Source: Arbacia lixula (taxonomy: Eukaryota > Echinodermata > Echinoidea > Arbacioida > Arbaciidae). From it: 64,000 bases of DNA. Positions 1-12,691 of the stretch are shown piece by piece. A program made the translations under genes and the position numbers. Positions within the stretch are counted from its first letter, which is position 1. Every line of letters starts with the position of its first letter. Under the pieces are notes generated by a model. The model was not told the origin of the DNA. It did no database searches and saw only the letters and a program-made list of their open reading frames with translations. The DNA is taken from contig OZ022593.1 of NCBI GenBank assembly GCA_963669155.1, positions 9,710,208 through 9,774,207 of the forward strand, given 5' to 3'.

Positions 1-1429
1 GATGTGGATCTCCATATCATGTAATTATACTTCAATGTATGAGTATTGCATCGTTTGCATGTCATAGGCAAAAAACAAAAATGAAAATTGTAGGAGCTAC
101 ATTTCTAGCCTGCTGTCATAAAACAGACAGCCAGGACAATGTTGAACATTATAAAGACAATTTCTTTTACAGGGGCTCTTTTTTGACATTGCGGGGGATG
201 AAATGCCTTGAGCCAGTTTGTGTTTTTTTTTTACTGGCATCTCATTCCTTTCGATGAGAAAAGGCAATCTTCATTATGAACTTATTCATCTATGTAATTT
301 AGTTTGAAAAAAAAAATACTGGTGTGTGAAGAAATATTAGATATTTGCTCAATTTTTTTCTCTTGAAAAGTAGCCACCATGTCTAATTTACAAAATGCTT
401 CCTCTGTATCAAATATATCAGGAGCTGAGAGAAAACCAATATTCTTTGTCCTTCTTTCAGTATGATACAAAAAATGCAATTTTTGACTGTTTTCATTAGG
501 TAAGGAACAACAACATCCCTCTCACCTTTATTTAAGTCTTAAGATGCTGGTGAAGCATTTTTGCAATAAAAATACACAAACTTATAGAGAGGCAACTTGT
601 CTGGCATGCAATTGGTTAAACAGAATGACATAAAGACATTCAGCATAATCCTCCCTTTGAATTAGTCATTTTTCTCTTCGCTGTCCTCTATAAAGGCATC
701 TGATATTCAAGCCCAATAATACCTTGAATCTGTGTATTAACTTGAGCCGCCATTATCATGTGCGACAAGTCGATGTCTATGAACTCTAGAACGGGTAGAG
801 ATTGTTGTTTACGCCTTTCAGTCGTGTAAACCGCATACAATACACCGTGAAGGCATACATGTATGTTTATCGTATTATCCGCCTCAAAACAAGTGTGAAA
901 TCCCCCCCTCTCTAATCTCGGTAATGAATGGACGGACTATAATGGACTACTTGCATGTTTGTTGCAGCTTCAGTCTATAAATAAGCGACTTGCTTCAATT
1001 GGGTGGTTCTACTGGTCATTCCTCCCTCTTGGTATTGTGGCAGCTGTGAATATTGATGTCACCGGAGTAGCTTCACGCTGGGCTCTTGTTCAACACGCTG
1101 TCAAAAAGAATTGATGATTTTTCTTTTTGATAATCCCATAATCTGATTTTATTTTGCCATATACTTGTTTGTTAGACTTCCACTTTTTGAAGGAGCCCCG
1201 TGTATAGAAACTTTAAAATTTGTCTGTGGTTAGGAGGGTGTCTTTGTGATCGCTCTAACCCAGTAGAACTTTGAACTGTGAGCTACATTCTGTGTCAGTG
1301 TGAATTACTGTAAGTTATTGACACTAAAAATGTATTAACAATATTGATATAGTTATTATGATATGATACATAACCTAAAATTATATGCAGGGGGTACGTG
1401 TACTTTGCAAGTCAGACGTAAAGAAATGA
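1..1429. other. Unique AT-rich sequence, no gene seen
   Basis: No convincing exon, RNA gene or long repeat was found. A short fragment near 172-225 (an ACAGGGGCTC motif, then a T run and GCGGGGG) resembles the interior of the G-rich dispersed repeat better preserved at 10680-10840 and 37590-37800. Stop codons are frequent in all frames. Confidence 0.6.
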
Positions 1430-1450
1430 CCCCCCCCCCCCCCCCCCCCC
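1430..1450. repeat. Poly-C tract (21 C)
   Basis: An uninterrupted run of 21 cytosines. Similar runs (1641-1662, 15601-15610, 25611-25631 on the other strand) recur through the window. Several of them sit at the edge of copies of the G-rich dispersed repeat. Confidence 0.9.
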
Positions 1451-1640
1451 ATTTGTCCTCAACATTGTTAATAACTTTTTGTAATATATACTGTAAATAT
1501 GCCCCTGGGAAATGTGTGGGTGTAGGTGTATGCAGATGCTTGTTTTTATAATTTATAAGATATCACTGGATAAATGTATTCTTGTTGGTCTTTAATTTAC
1601 TTTTGCAAAATGACAATAAAAAGAGAAAAACAAGGAAGGA

Positions 1641-1775
1641 CCCCCCCCCCCCCCCCCCCCCCGAACCACACTCTTCATTAGATCCTCTGATGAGTATTTC
1701 TTACAGGGTCTCTTTTGTTTTTAAGGTGGGCTCTTTTTTTTTCTCTGAGGGGGCTGAATCAGCCTAATCCCCCAG
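1641..1775 (-). repeat. Poly-C tract plus fragment of G-rich dispersed repeat
   Basis: A 22-base C run (1641-1662) is followed by sequence with the motif order of the dispersed repeat: ACAGGGTCTCTTTTG, then GGTGGGCTC with a T run, then GAGGGGGCTGAATCAGCC and CCCCCAGTG. The same order is seen at 10745-10825 and 37725-37795. Strand and exact ends are uncertain. Confidence 0.5.
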
Positions 1776-1837
1776 TGTAATTGTTTCACAACATGTCATC
1801 AGGGTTATGCTGCATATAAGTTTTCAAATATTGTAGC

Positions 1838-1922
1838 TTACCATCAATGGTAACTACCATGGCAACAGCCAATGAGCTCTCATTATTGCACCTGTTGCCA
1901 TGGTAGTTACCATTGATGGTAA
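1838..1922. repeat. Perfect 31-bp inverted repeat (TTACCATCAATGG palindrome)
   Basis: Arms at 1838-1868 and 1892-1922 are exact reverse complements over 31 bp around a 23-base loop. Arm and loop sequence (CATCAATGGTAACTACCATG, ACAGCCAAT) recurs at 58249-58402 and 63389-63506, so this is the core of a dispersed short palindromic element. The outer TIR seen at 58249-58402 (GTTGCATAAAACT-like) is not clear here. Confidence 0.75.
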
Positions 1923-2800
1923 CACGGCCAAGGATTGAGTTATTTTGTCGTATTTTAATGTGGTCCCTCTTGTAAACATAACATGTATTTCACATTCAGC
2001 AGCAATGTAGGTGGTAGTACATTATATGTCAAGCGTAGGTAGGGTAAGACAAGTAAAACTCACATTTCTTGGAAAGAGTATGTGTAACAGCTGATTCCAT
2101 TGAGCTCATACATGTATGCTACCTTGGTCAGATGTACTACAAATTAATTGATTAAGGTCTATGCAGCTCAGGTAAAAGAAGATAGTGAGAATGTTGCTTT
2201 TATGATGTCTTTTTTTGGGGGGGTGGATGGGATGGGGGTGGGGGATGGGGAGAGGGATACTGAACTGAAGTGGGGATGTTTCCTTTTAGTATCTTCCGAA
2301 ACATTTTTTTCAAAAGCTAAAAGTACTGCTACAAATGAGAAGGTGTGTGAATTGCTCTAAAATGATAATTATTATTGAAATCCTTCTATACTTAGTAATT
2401 TTCTAGCCAGTTTATTAGCTCTGTGCTATATATACAAACATAGGTTACCAAAACATTTATTCTCAATTACGCCCACTAAATTTAGATATGTGGAGAGGAA
2501 CACTTACACAAACCAAGTACTTGTAATCCCAGATGCCAGAACAACGTCCGACCAGCGATAAAAGGAGAATGAAGAAAGCAACGAAGAAAACAGAAATAGA
2601 GATTTATGTTGACTGGGAGATGAAAGGAGTGGGTATCTTGTTAAGGCTACTTGATGTGTTGAACCCAGCAATGCAAAAAGAAAGAAAAAAAAAAGTCGAA
2701 TCAACAACAAACTAAAGAGGCAAAAGACAAAAAAAGTGAAGAAGACCCCCTTCCCACAAAAAAAAAACGGGAGCAGAAAAGGGAGATCGGCCATGTGTGG
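1923..2800. other. Unique sequence with G-rich stretch, no gene seen
   Basis: AT-rich sequence with a short G/T-rich patch at 2210-2250 and an A-rich purine patch at 2665-2770. Reading frames here lack recognisable domains or splice context. Confidence 0.5.
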
Positions 2801-3120
2801 GCCAGAACAAGAGCCCTTGATACCCTCATGAATATTCATGACGGGATGAGCGCAGGGAAGAGGAGGAGGGCCGAGGTTGGATGGGACAGTCGCGCCGTAG
2901 TTTCGTAATGCCGTCAACTCCCTGCCCGCGTGTTCCTCGCGTCGGTGATGTCTCAGTTTTCGTATCAAAAGTATCCTTGCAGCAATATTGGCAAAGTAGC
3001 GTAAGAGAGGCTTCCCCAGCAGAATCTTGTGTTTCTTGTTGCCGGCTCCGCCAACCGCGCTCACAAAAGATTTGCAGAGAATTAGGTGTCACTGACGATG
3101 AGCACTGCTTTCCTGTCGCA
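2800..3120. promoter_or_regulatory. CpG-bearing block with ATGAATATTCAT palindrome
   Basis: This block is richer in G, C and CpG than its surroundings. At 2827-2840 it holds the perfect 14-bp palindrome CATGAATATTCATG, the shape of a POU/octamer-type dimer site (family knowledge). I see no matching protein or splice structure, so a cis-regulatory element is only an inference. Confidence 0.25.
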
Positions 3121-3125
3121 ATAGA

Positions 3126-3350
3126 TTTTGTTCCTGTACATTCACAAAATATTTTATTTGGGTACATTCACACAACATTTTGTTTCTGTACATTCACACA
3201 ATATTTTGTCTCTGTACATTCACAATAATTTTGTTTCTATACATTCACAAACTATGCTGTTTCTGAACATTCTGAATGATTTTATTTCCGTTCATTCACA
3301 AACAATGTTGATTCTGAATATTCACAATAAGTTTGTTTCTGTACATTTTT
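3126..3350. repeat. Degenerate ~30-bp minisatellite (about 8 units)
   Basis: Tandem units of about 28-33 bp share the core TTTCTGTACATTCACA followed by a T-rich half such as CAATATTTTGTT. Units diverge (TACATTCAC, GAACATTCT, GTTCATTCAC, GAATATTCAC), indicating an old array. The open frame through it is a by-product of the repeat. Confidence 0.75.
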
Positions 3351-4500
3351 GCAAGAGATTAAGTATAAATCCACAAGGTTCCATAGGGAATATCTTTGGG
3401 GCATGTTGCTCTTGTTAGATTGAACAAGCTCCTAGACAATGTGCAACATGCTGATTCTGTCATCAGTGTCTAGAGGTTTAAAATCGTATCTCTTTAAAAA
3501 CATTTGTAATCATCATTTTATAAATAGATCTCCCCCTTTGTCACTCCTGTAGCAGAATCATCCTCTCAATATTCTATTGGTTCATTGCATTGAGACCTGT
3601 GCTGTATGTGAATGGCTCTATTTTTACGGTGATTGTAGATTCATATCACAATAGATATTTTTTGTGATTTACAATGGTTCTTTCTCTACTATTAGAAATA
3701 TGGAGCAAGATGGGTTACCCATACTCCATTCACCCCACTTCAGATTTTGTTGGAACTGATTGTTTAACTTTTTTGACAAGAGACTGGATTGTTGCATGTT
3801 AATGATGTTGGATTTATCTGTCAATAGATTTTGTGCCTTATTCATGACAGCGATTTTATTTTATCATTGCATTTATCCGTTATGTTTGATTCATGAGAAA
3901 TATACCGGCTGTTTTATTCTACTGTCATAAAACAAAAAAATCTTGATATGGGTGTTGAATGACCTATTACAAGCTTCTCGCTTGCTTGTGTATATTGGAA
4001 TGCATGATTGGAACTATTGTTTCATGTATCTCTCTCTCTCTATATATATATATCTATATATATTGATGCTTTTTATTTTGTTTTTTATATTTCCATACAT
4101 TTCGCATAACATGAGCATCTTTCCTATCAAGTCATCTTTGTGAATATGAATATTTGTTGTTCCCAACCTTCAGGTATGAGTGTCTTAATTATCATTTCTG
4201 ATGAAAAAATTCTTATTTTGTCAATAGGACGTACTCAATTACACATTGTCCATTTATAATTGCCTATATAAAAATTATTTTGAAATGGCCAGTCCCTCAA
4301 AGAAACTGCTCAATCTTTTGAATAAACATATCCACCAGGAACGATTTTTTTCTAGGGAAAAGATTACCTTGACATGCTACCGTAATCTTACCCAATTTTG
4401 CCATCTCACAAGAAGTTCATTCTTTAATGGCATTCAGTTCAAGTTTTTCATATAAATCGGCAACGATGCTAAAAAGAGAAAACAGAAATTGGCTAATGCG
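3351..4500. other. Unique AT-rich sequence, no gene seen
   Basis: No exon or long repeat recognised. A short CT/TA simple repeat lies at 4030-4062. Otherwise ordinary AT-rich intergenic or intronic sequence. Confidence 0.5.
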
Positions 4501-4770
4501 GCGAAGCGAAGTGACTCAGGATTCATGAAATTATTAAAACGGAGGACAGCTTTGAGATGTAGAAAGACGGGCTTGGGCTGAACTGGAGATCATCACAGAT
4601 TTCTGCCTGCTTCTCACTCGTGCGTCGTTGCCGTAGCGGCGAAGCAGGGAAACCGTCTCGCAATTATCCGTGGCTTCGTAAGCTCCTCATTGGAGGAGGA
4701 TTGCGCAAAGTACTTGAGACGACCGAATCGTGTACCGGTTTTCCCCATGGGTTTTTTTCCCTTTTTTTTT
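4490..4770. promoter_or_regulatory. CpG-bearing unique block
   Basis: A non-repetitive stretch with higher G+C and several CpGs, set in AT-rich flanks. It does not read as a recognisable protein in any frame and has no convincing exon borders. A cis-regulatory or conserved non-coding element is possible; only a cross-species alignment would tell. Confidence 0.2.
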
Positions 4771-7750
4771 ATCGGGTGAAGATTTCATCCGTTTCAGGCA
4801 TATTATCTCCTTCTCTTTCCTCCTTTACCCCCTCTTTTTTTTCTTCTATTTTTTTTTTGCTGGTGAGGGTATTTTTTGCTCTGTTCGTTACTCATTCTGA
4901 CGGTGTCTATCGGCCGGCTTGCATGCTAAGGCATCAAGGCAAATGGTGACGAGTGTTTGGTTGGGCCATAAACCAACATGGTAAATCTATCTCCTCCATA
5001 TTAATATTTCAGTAAACTCATGCTAGCATTCTGTAAGTAATTGATTCAACCCTCCAACTGTCCATTCATCTATCTATCCTGTTATGCATTGAGTTTTATC
5101 TCTGTGTTCTCTGTGATTTTTGGAGACTATAATTCATTCTGTGTTACACTTTCTAAAATGTCGTAACAAAAATATTGGCTGTCAGAAATTAAAAAGGTGT
5201 AATTTTCAGATTAGATATAATCCTTATGACATACAGTCATGAAATGCCATTGAGATTATTTATATTTCTTTAAAACAATTACGACATGCGATTTATCAGG
5301 TAGTGATTACATGAAATCGTCAAGAATTGCACTATTCCTGTGGAGAAGTTGCCAAAAGGTTGTTGGAGGAAAGAATACCAGTACAAATAATTGAAGAAAC
5401 AAGGAAAGAAACCATTACAACTAATAATACATAGAGGGATTGATGAAAAATACAAATAGCAAATGAATACTTCATAAATGAATGAAAGATGTGCATCAAC
5501 TGAATACAAAAACTAGTACAATCATATGCATAGTTCAGTTCTACTCCTGTTGCACCATCACTTTTCAGTTTCATTAAGGCTTGCTTTGTAGCAGCAATTT
5601 ATCATTTTAAACAAAAGAAAATGATTTTCATGAAATCAATTATAGTTTCATTGTTAGAATATCTGTGTCCCTTTTTTAGTCTTTGTGTGTGTGTTTTTGT
5701 CCTTTATGTACACGTAAATTTGTACACAAGACACAAACGTACTTTGTCCTGTAATTTGAGATAATAAACCAATCTGTGTCATGACACTGTAATGTAATTC
5801 CTCAGTGGATCGTAACATACGTTGTCCAATGTGTATGTTTTGTTTATTTTGATTACAGTATGCACACACAATTATGACTACAATATTTGTACCCACACAA
5901 TCGTCCAACCCTTGATAAGTTGAATGAAGATAAAAAGTATACAGAAAACGTGTGCGATTGTTTGCATTTATGTAGAAGACAAGACCTGTCAATAAATAAA
6001 CATTTCATTTGATGTGGAAACTGGAAGTAATAGAAGAATGGGATCCTAAAAGTTCGTTGTTCTCATGCAACAGGTGTATGAAATAAATCGGCCCCTATTC
6101 TAAACAGAGGTTTAACGCAAACAGTGTAATAAACCTAGACTTGATTTATGGCATGCCAAATAACACAACATGAAATTATTGTTGATTCTATATAATCGAT
6201 TGTGTCATTGCAATCACTATGGTATATTGAATTTTTCAACATAATAATCACAGGGAATAATTGAAATCACCCACTGTTGTGATTCTGTGACGGAAATCAA
6301 TAATTTTGTGACAGCATCAGATGATTTATTTTGTGCCCAATAAAAGTAAGTTCATGTTTAGTGCACGATCTACATGAATACGGGCTGATACCTGTTAAAA
6401 AGCCTTGTAAAGCACATTGAGTGATAACAATTAACTATTTCGCCTGATGTGGCTAATGAAGACGCAAATAGCTAGTTATTTTGTGATCTGGCTAGGCTAT
6501 CCTGATCAGAACTAGCTAGCTATTTCGCCACATCGGGCTAATAAAGACGCACCTAAAGGCAATTCAGCCTTGACCATGGGTCTCATTCTAGATTGGATGT
6601 CCGACGCCAGAAAGGAATTATCTGATTGATAAAATTGTTGAAAGTCAGCAAGATCCTACCCAGATGATGGTGGTAGACCACATCTGCAATCATGGCTTTT
6701 AATTATTACAACATTGACCCCTTACCTTTAACTGTATAGGGCTATAGGCCAGTCTAGGCGTATAGAAAAGCTTTGTTTTTAAAATTGCAGTCAAGTTAAA
6801 AGAATCAATTATCAATCACCTGAAAATTGAGAATGCTTTTGTGAATATTTCATAATGGTAAATAGTACAGTGTCACACAGAATGAATGTTAGTTTTCAAA
6901 TAATAATTGATTGTGTTCCTATAGTTGTACATGTACATTCTTGGTATAGGAGCATTTTACAAATGGCGTGATGGTTTAACAATGAACCTGATATCAGCTC
7001 GTTCAAATTTAGAAGACCATAAGTGCTTTCAAGTACTAATCAATCAATGAGCGGAGGTCGGCATTAGATACTGAAGAGGTTACACTGTCTTAAAACGTGC
7101 ATGAAGGAAGCCATTGAATGACACTATTCACTGAAAGTAAGAGGCCATTTCCCCCTCTGAATTGTAACAATTGTTCTTTGATATTGATGATATTCCATAT
7201 ATTTCATATGTTGTGTGTTGATATTGATAATATGGATATGTTGTATTTGACATTTAAGATATTACATTTCTGTTATCATATTCGTATTTTGGAAGGTAGA
7301 ATTATATTAATACAATAGGGAATTGAGAAGAAGGAAGAGATACTATATCAAAGGCAGTGTAGCTCTTTATTCAGGTGAAAAAACAAACATTTTGTTAAGC
7401 AGAGGAGAGACTGTAGAAGTATGTATCATTCCTTTATTAGTGCTCTGCATGAGTACTGAAACATACATTATCTGCAGTCTTGTTTTTTTTCTAAAATTCT
7501 CCATGTCATCCATACATGTAGGTCTAGACATACTATTCATATTGCGTAACTCCTGTGCTAAGCATGAAACTTCATACCATATATGATATGATGATGTTGG
7601 GGGAAAGGGCTCCTTTGTATCGAGCCAGTTCGACGTTAAACATGATGTACACATACCATGTACAATGTACTGCACCCTCACACGCAGGTGATGGAAAAAG
7701 GTGAACATAATATTAATGAATAAAGCATGAATAGTACTCCCCCATTTACG
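4770..7750. other. Unique AT-rich sequence, no gene seen
   Basis: Mostly AT-rich unique DNA. At 6432-6555 a pair of similar segments (ACTATTTCGCCTGATGTGGC and CTATTTCGCCACATCGGGC, each followed by CTAAT-AAGACGCA-like sequence) forms a small direct repeat. No gene structure seen. Confidence 0.45.
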
Positions 7751-7759
7751 GAATCAAAA

Positions 7760-8300
7760 GCGTGGCTTCAAAGCCTGTGTAGGACGTGTCCTTGCGCTCT
7801 CTCTCTCTCCCACAGACAGCCTAATGAATTCTCCTTGCTCTCGTGTCCGGAGCGATAAAGCGACACATTCACTCTGCAAATCAACATCATCTAGTAATGC
7901 CCAGGTATGCCGAGGAGGACACACTTTTTTTTTGTCGTCGTTGTTCGCCAACTCCTCGTTTTCATATTTTGTGAGAAGGAAATAAAGTGAAGCAGACCTG
8001 TCCACCCCGTTTTTCTGTCACTGGCCTCCTCAGGAAGGCAATATTGATTCTATTAACGACTGGAAATTATTGCTGTCGAGCCCCTGCCACCGGCAACAAA
8101 GCCTTTTTGTTCGCCATGTTCGCGCGACAGGTGGAAGAGGTGACGAAGCGTTTGGCGGCCCTTTATCCCCCCACTTCCCCCCCACCCCTCTCCGCCGAAA
8201 AAACATTCTTGCCCCAAGCCGCGATTTTTCACATTTCTGCTCCTCACTCCCCTATTTCTTCACTTCAGATTCCCTCCATCTCCCCTCCTGAAATCATGTG
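7760..8300. promoter_or_regulatory. CpG-bearing unique block
   Basis: G+C-richer sequence with many CpGs, CT-rich patches and no long repeat. Frames on both strands are open for up to ~100 codons but show no domain and overlap each other on opposite strands, so they are probably not genes. Possible cis-regulatory element by inference. Confidence 0.2.
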
Positions 8301-8949
8301 ATCTTTTGTACATGCCTGGCGTTTTTCTCGATTGGATTATTTGGGGTTTATTGTTTGTAGGGCAGAAAGTGTTGGTACACGAGTTCATTTCTTGTCTGCA
8401 TGAATGTGGTGCTTTTTCCCCGTCAAATCTCTCTCTGCCCCCACCTCATTCTTTTATTCACACATTTGAATTAAGTCGAAGTATTCAGACATTTGTACAT
8501 GTTCAGGTTCTTTTCACCCCGCGATTATATTCTTAAAATAGCTTGTCGATAGAGTGGCAACACAAAAGAATGTTTATCCTGAGCGAGTGAGAATTTCTTC
8601 GATTTTATAATCTGGGTATTTTAACATGAATGCCTTTAAGAAATTTTTCTTTGAACAGAAGGAAAATCCTTTTTGTGAGAGCTAGTAATGTTGACAGCTT
8701 TAGTTGAAGTTTAAACAAATTTTCATTTAATATTTCAATGGTTTATGATACAATATGTTTCAAGGGATTAACTGCTCAGTACTCATTTTATTTTTTTCAA
8801 GCACTTTAGGAGCTTGTGCTCGCTTTCAAAGGCTCCGTTTTCGTACCCAAACACGGCATATACAAAATATATGAGCAAGTATGTTGCTGATACAATGTGC
8901 TACAAGGATAATTTCAATGTTCTGCATCTGCGTCCCACTCCCCCTCAAT

Positions 8950-9160
8950 CAGACCATTTTAGGGGCTGTTTACTGGTGTAAAATTGCCCTCAGCCCAGGG
9001 AAAAAAAATACAAATGTTTGTGGGGGCTATTTTTAAGCCTGATATCATGATATCACTCTGTGCATAATACCATATCAGGAAAATGAATTCATCACAAGGG
9101 CACTTTTTTTGTACTGTGGGGGCTCAATTGTCAGAGCCCCCAATGTAGACCTGATGCTGG
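8950..9160 (+). repeat. G-rich dispersed repeat, copy
   Basis: Motif order matches the other copies: GGGGCTGTTTACTG, then GTGGGGGCTATTTTTAAGCC followed by TGATATCATGATATCA, then AAGGGCACTTTTTTTGTACT, GTGGGGGCTCAATTGTCAGA and GCCCCCAATG. The family is described under Findings. Confidence 0.55.
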
Positions 9161-10060
9161 CTACACCATACCTGCCTGCCCCCATGAAGGTGAGGGGTAC
9201 ACAACAACAGCCCTCCCTTTGTAGCCAAGAGAAAAACCGAGGACACGAAATGGCAATCAGTGCGCCTTGGCACGGTCTGCTCGCCGAATTATATTGACGT
9301 GCACCGGGCATGATGAAGTCACCAACTGTGAGTTAATTAAGTGGATATCTCGCGAAGTCTCAAGATTTGTCATAAGCAATTAGATGCACAGAAAAAATGA
9401 TGGCTAGAAGATTGATATACAGGTATGACAAGAGAGTCGAAAACCATGCTGCGTTGTGTATGTATCGTAAATGTATGTGTGAATGGTAAGGTATTCAGCA
9501 CATCTGGACAGCTACCTAAGGAGGAAAGAAAGAGTATTTTTAAGTGCTTTTAAGGCCCTTATCAAACTTAAAGCAACAGAACGATGTGAAATCTGAATTC
9601 ATGGAAATTAAAGAGGTCTTTGCAGTTTATACATTTAAGACTTTCCACAATAATCAACTGACTGATAAACATTACGATCATTGATATGGTGATGAATTAT
9701 TATTTATTTCATTCATTCCATTTCATGTATTTTCCACATAATACATAAAGATAGATAACCATTACAAGTGAATATCGTTAACTTAACCATAGTCATTTGT
9801 TATGTATCTTTGAATGAAATAAAAAACAATTCATCACCATACTAATGATAGCAATGTTAGTTAGCCTGAGGACAGATGTGTAAGCAAAAGCTTGAAAACA
9901 ATGTCCTGTAGCATGATTGAAAACATCATTCAAAATTATAGATATGAAGAAGGGACAGGAATTCTTTTCATTTTACTGTTTACATTAGTTTGATAATATG
10001 TTTATATGTTTTTGTTTATTTAAAAGAAGACAAGTCTAAGAACATTGTTCCAGATATGAA
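9161..10060. other. Unique AT-rich sequence, no gene seen
   Basis: No exon, RNA gene or clear repeat recognised. Ordinary AT-rich sequence up to the 30-bp minisatellite. Confidence 0.45.
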
Positions 10061-10064
10061 ACCA

Positions 10065-10290
10065 GGAATGAGAGACAGAGAGATAGAGATTGAAGGAATG
10101 AGAGACAGAGAGATAGAGATTGAAGGAATGAGAGACAGAGGGATAGAGATTGAAGTAATGAGAGACAGAGAAATAGAGATTGAAGTAATGAGAGACAGAG
10201 AAATAGAGATTGAAGGAATGAGAGACATAGAGATAGAGATTGAAGGAATGAGAGACAGAGATATATAGATTGAAGGAATGAGAGAAAGAG
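10065..10290. repeat. 30-bp minisatellite (about 7.5 units)
   Basis: Unit GGAATGAGAGACAGAGAGAT followed by AGAGATTGAA, repeated with few substitutions. Because 30 is divisible by 3, four overlapping frames stay open and would encode a 10-residue period (MRDREIEIEG on +, serine/leucine-rich on -). This is a property of the repeat and not evidence of a gene. Confidence 0.9.
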
Positions 10291-10669
10291 AACGGGCACA
10301 GGAAGGACAGACTGACAGACATGCACAAGTGAAAGTGAGGAATCATAGCTGTAGCCAGGCATTGAGTAGAGAAGCGAAAACAAGACATAGAGTTTACTGC
10401 GTGGGACTGGGGATTTACAGATGATCTGTAGAATTAGTGCCGATTCAGATGGTCGGACCACAAATCGTTTTGATGGACCCAATTCTGAGTGTTCCACACT
10501 TTTACACACTTTAAGCGCTTCAGTGAAACGGCTTTGTGTTTGTGTTCAGATGTACCATACTTTCGCAAAGCGAACCATATAGAAACGCACGATACTTCTC
10601 CTCTTTGTTGTTTCTTCATTGCCATGACAACAGAGCACTGTTACCACTAGTAGACCAAGGAAAAAATAT

Positions 10670-10840
10670 TATTATTATTTTTTTTTTTTTTTTTGGGGGG
10701 GGGGGGGCTTCTTTTCACGCCATGAAACAAATTCCCCTGAAAGCAAAATCAAATATTGACAGGGGCTTTTTGTCTATAAGGTGGGCTCTGTTTGCATTGA
10801 GGGGGCCTCATCATTGTGTGCCCCCACGTAATGTTATGCA
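10670..10840 (+). repeat. G-rich dispersed repeat with T and G runs at its left edge
   Basis: A run of T then about 14 G leads into GGCTTCTTTTCACGCCATGA, then ACAGGGGCTTTTTGTCTA, GGTGGGCTCTGTTTGCATTG, GAGGGGGCCTCATC and GCCCCCACG. This is one of the better-preserved copies and shows that the G run is the element's edge rather than an independent microsatellite. Confidence 0.6.
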
Positions 10841-11169
10841 CAGACTTGGATCTATCCTGCTTAGGGCCTATTCGTACATGAGTTTAATCCAGGAGCCATC
10901 ATCTGAATTGGTCCTTGGAAGCAGGGTGAAACCCCCGTTTGTGAGTAGGGGGGCAACTGTCCACACGGCGAGAGCTTTTTTAGACATCTGAATTCAGCCC
11001 CAAATCCCAGATTTTTCTTTGTTTGGCGCTGTAAACTCTCATTCATGCATTTATGCATGACGGATTTCGACGAGTGAAGGGCGAGGAGAAATCATTATGC
11101 ATGACTCTGGTAGCCCTTACAGAGTGGATGGAAAGGGGGAAGAAGTTTTTAGGTGATTATGCATAGATT

Positions 11170-11640
11170 TGGCAGGGGTGAATTAGCTGCAGGTAGCATG
11201 TTGCCTGGTGGGTGGGGGGATGATGAAGTGATGATTGAGAATGGAGGAGGGGGGGGGGGGTAGGGGTGGAGGTAGTGGTTGTTGGGAGGGGGGAGATGGG
11301 GGATGAGGCAGGAGGGGAAAAATGGAGGATTGGGTTTGGAGGAGGAGGGGGAGAGGGAACCGTTCAGAGCTTGGGTAGGAAGAACTTGAGAAGGAAAGAT
11401 ATAAAGAGACGAACATAAAGAAGAGAATGGTAGAAGTAGAAGGGATAGAAGATAGAGGATAGGAGAAGCAATTTTAAGAAGAAGAAGAAGAAGAAGGAAA
11501 TAAAGCCGACCAGGGAAAAGAAGGAGATTTAGAAAAAAGAAAGAGCAGGTGAAAGTATACAGACTATAGGGAATAAAAACAAGGAGAAAAGTGGAGAAAG
11601 GGAAGGAGAAAGAATGGGGTAGCAGGAATCAGAGGAATAA
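11170..11640. repeat. Purine-rich low-complexity tract
   Basis: Almost pure G/A on the + strand, with G runs (11249-11261), GAAGAA repeats near 11477-11497 and many GGA units. Long serine/proline/leucine frames on the - strand are artefacts of composition. Confidence 0.8.
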
Positions 11641-12019
11641 GAAGAGAACCGGTTTGTGATTAAACGCGGCCAGATCACTAAACCCATCATGCGCTGTGTG
11701 TCGCGCACACATGAATTGCTTTTGCAGTTTGGCATTTGTGACCGTCCATCGTTTACATCGTAACTCCATGCCTCCACTTCCAAAGTTCTAAATCTTGATT
11801 AGTCTGTAGATGTGTATTGTGGCAGGATAGCAAGGGATGTAGAAATCACAATGTGCCTTTCATGACGTACCTGGATGCAGGTATTATATTTGATAACAAA
11901 ACGTTATGTGTTTCCATAGTCTGGGCACGTGTGTAGTTACAGGGTGTGTTCATATCCAGTGTACTTATAGCTAGAATCGCTGTTTCTATACATTATTAGT
12001 GAGATTTTGTTGGGTTTAA

Positions 12020-12375
12020 AGGGCATATACTGTACTGGGAAGGCAAAAAAGCCTTCAACATGTAATTGTTAGCAATCTTCTTGCCAATGGTCTTAAATTC
12101 ATGTATTGTCCATTTTAGAAGCTTGCTGAAAGTTATTTGCCCTCATATGATCTACATTTGGAGTAATGAGTGATTAAATCACAAATCCTCAAAATGTTTG
12201 GCCCGAACATTTTGAGGATTTGTGATTAATTACTCCATATGTGGATCATTTGAGGGAAAATAACTTTCAGCAAGCTTCTAAAAAAATGGACAATACATGA
12301 CTTTAAGACTATTGGCAAGAAGATTACAATTACATCTTGAAGGCTTTTTTGCCTTCCCAGTACAGTATATGCCCT
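12020..12375. mobile_element. Family A palindromic TTAA element, copy 1
   Basis: A 356-bp almost complete palindrome beginning AGGGCATATACTGTACTGGG and ending with its complement, flanked by TTAA at 12016-12019 and 12376-12379. The centre is CAAAATGTTTGGCCCGAACA. It carries no coding capacity. Three other copies lie at 24445-24810, 56573-56937 and 60425-60782. The two arms differ at scattered positions, so it is a decayed, fixed copy. Superfamily is unassigned; TTAA targets are known for piggyBac and Kolobok elements. Confidence 0.85.
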
Positions 12376-12609
12376 TTAAACACAAATATGTCTTTCTTCA
12401 ACGCAAAATGTTCTTAATATGTATCAAACTTTCTATGAATATCAGTGTATGAATACATGTATGAAAATGATGGATTCATACTTTCTCCCTATGTTGGGAG
12501 TGGTGTGGGATTTATCACAAACTGAACATGCAATGGGTAATGTGTACTTTTAAAGTACAAATTTTCAGACGCTTGTATTGATTGTTGTTCGTGATCGTCT
12601 TGAGCGTGC

Positions 12610-12648
12610 CTTCCCCTCCTTTCTCTCTCTCATTATCTTTTACTCTCT

Positions 12649-12691
<43 letters not shown>

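Noticed and set aside
3126..3350. Possible CRISPR-like array of ~30-bp units
   Set aside because: Units are contiguous and diverged without unique spacers, and the genome is eukaryotic. The same applies to the arrays at 10065, 25007, 30490, 45841 and 55583.
9990..10268. Reading frame with ten-residue repeats (MRDREIEIEG)
   Set aside because: Produced by a 30-bp minisatellite, which keeps several frames open on both strands; no domain, splice site or start context.
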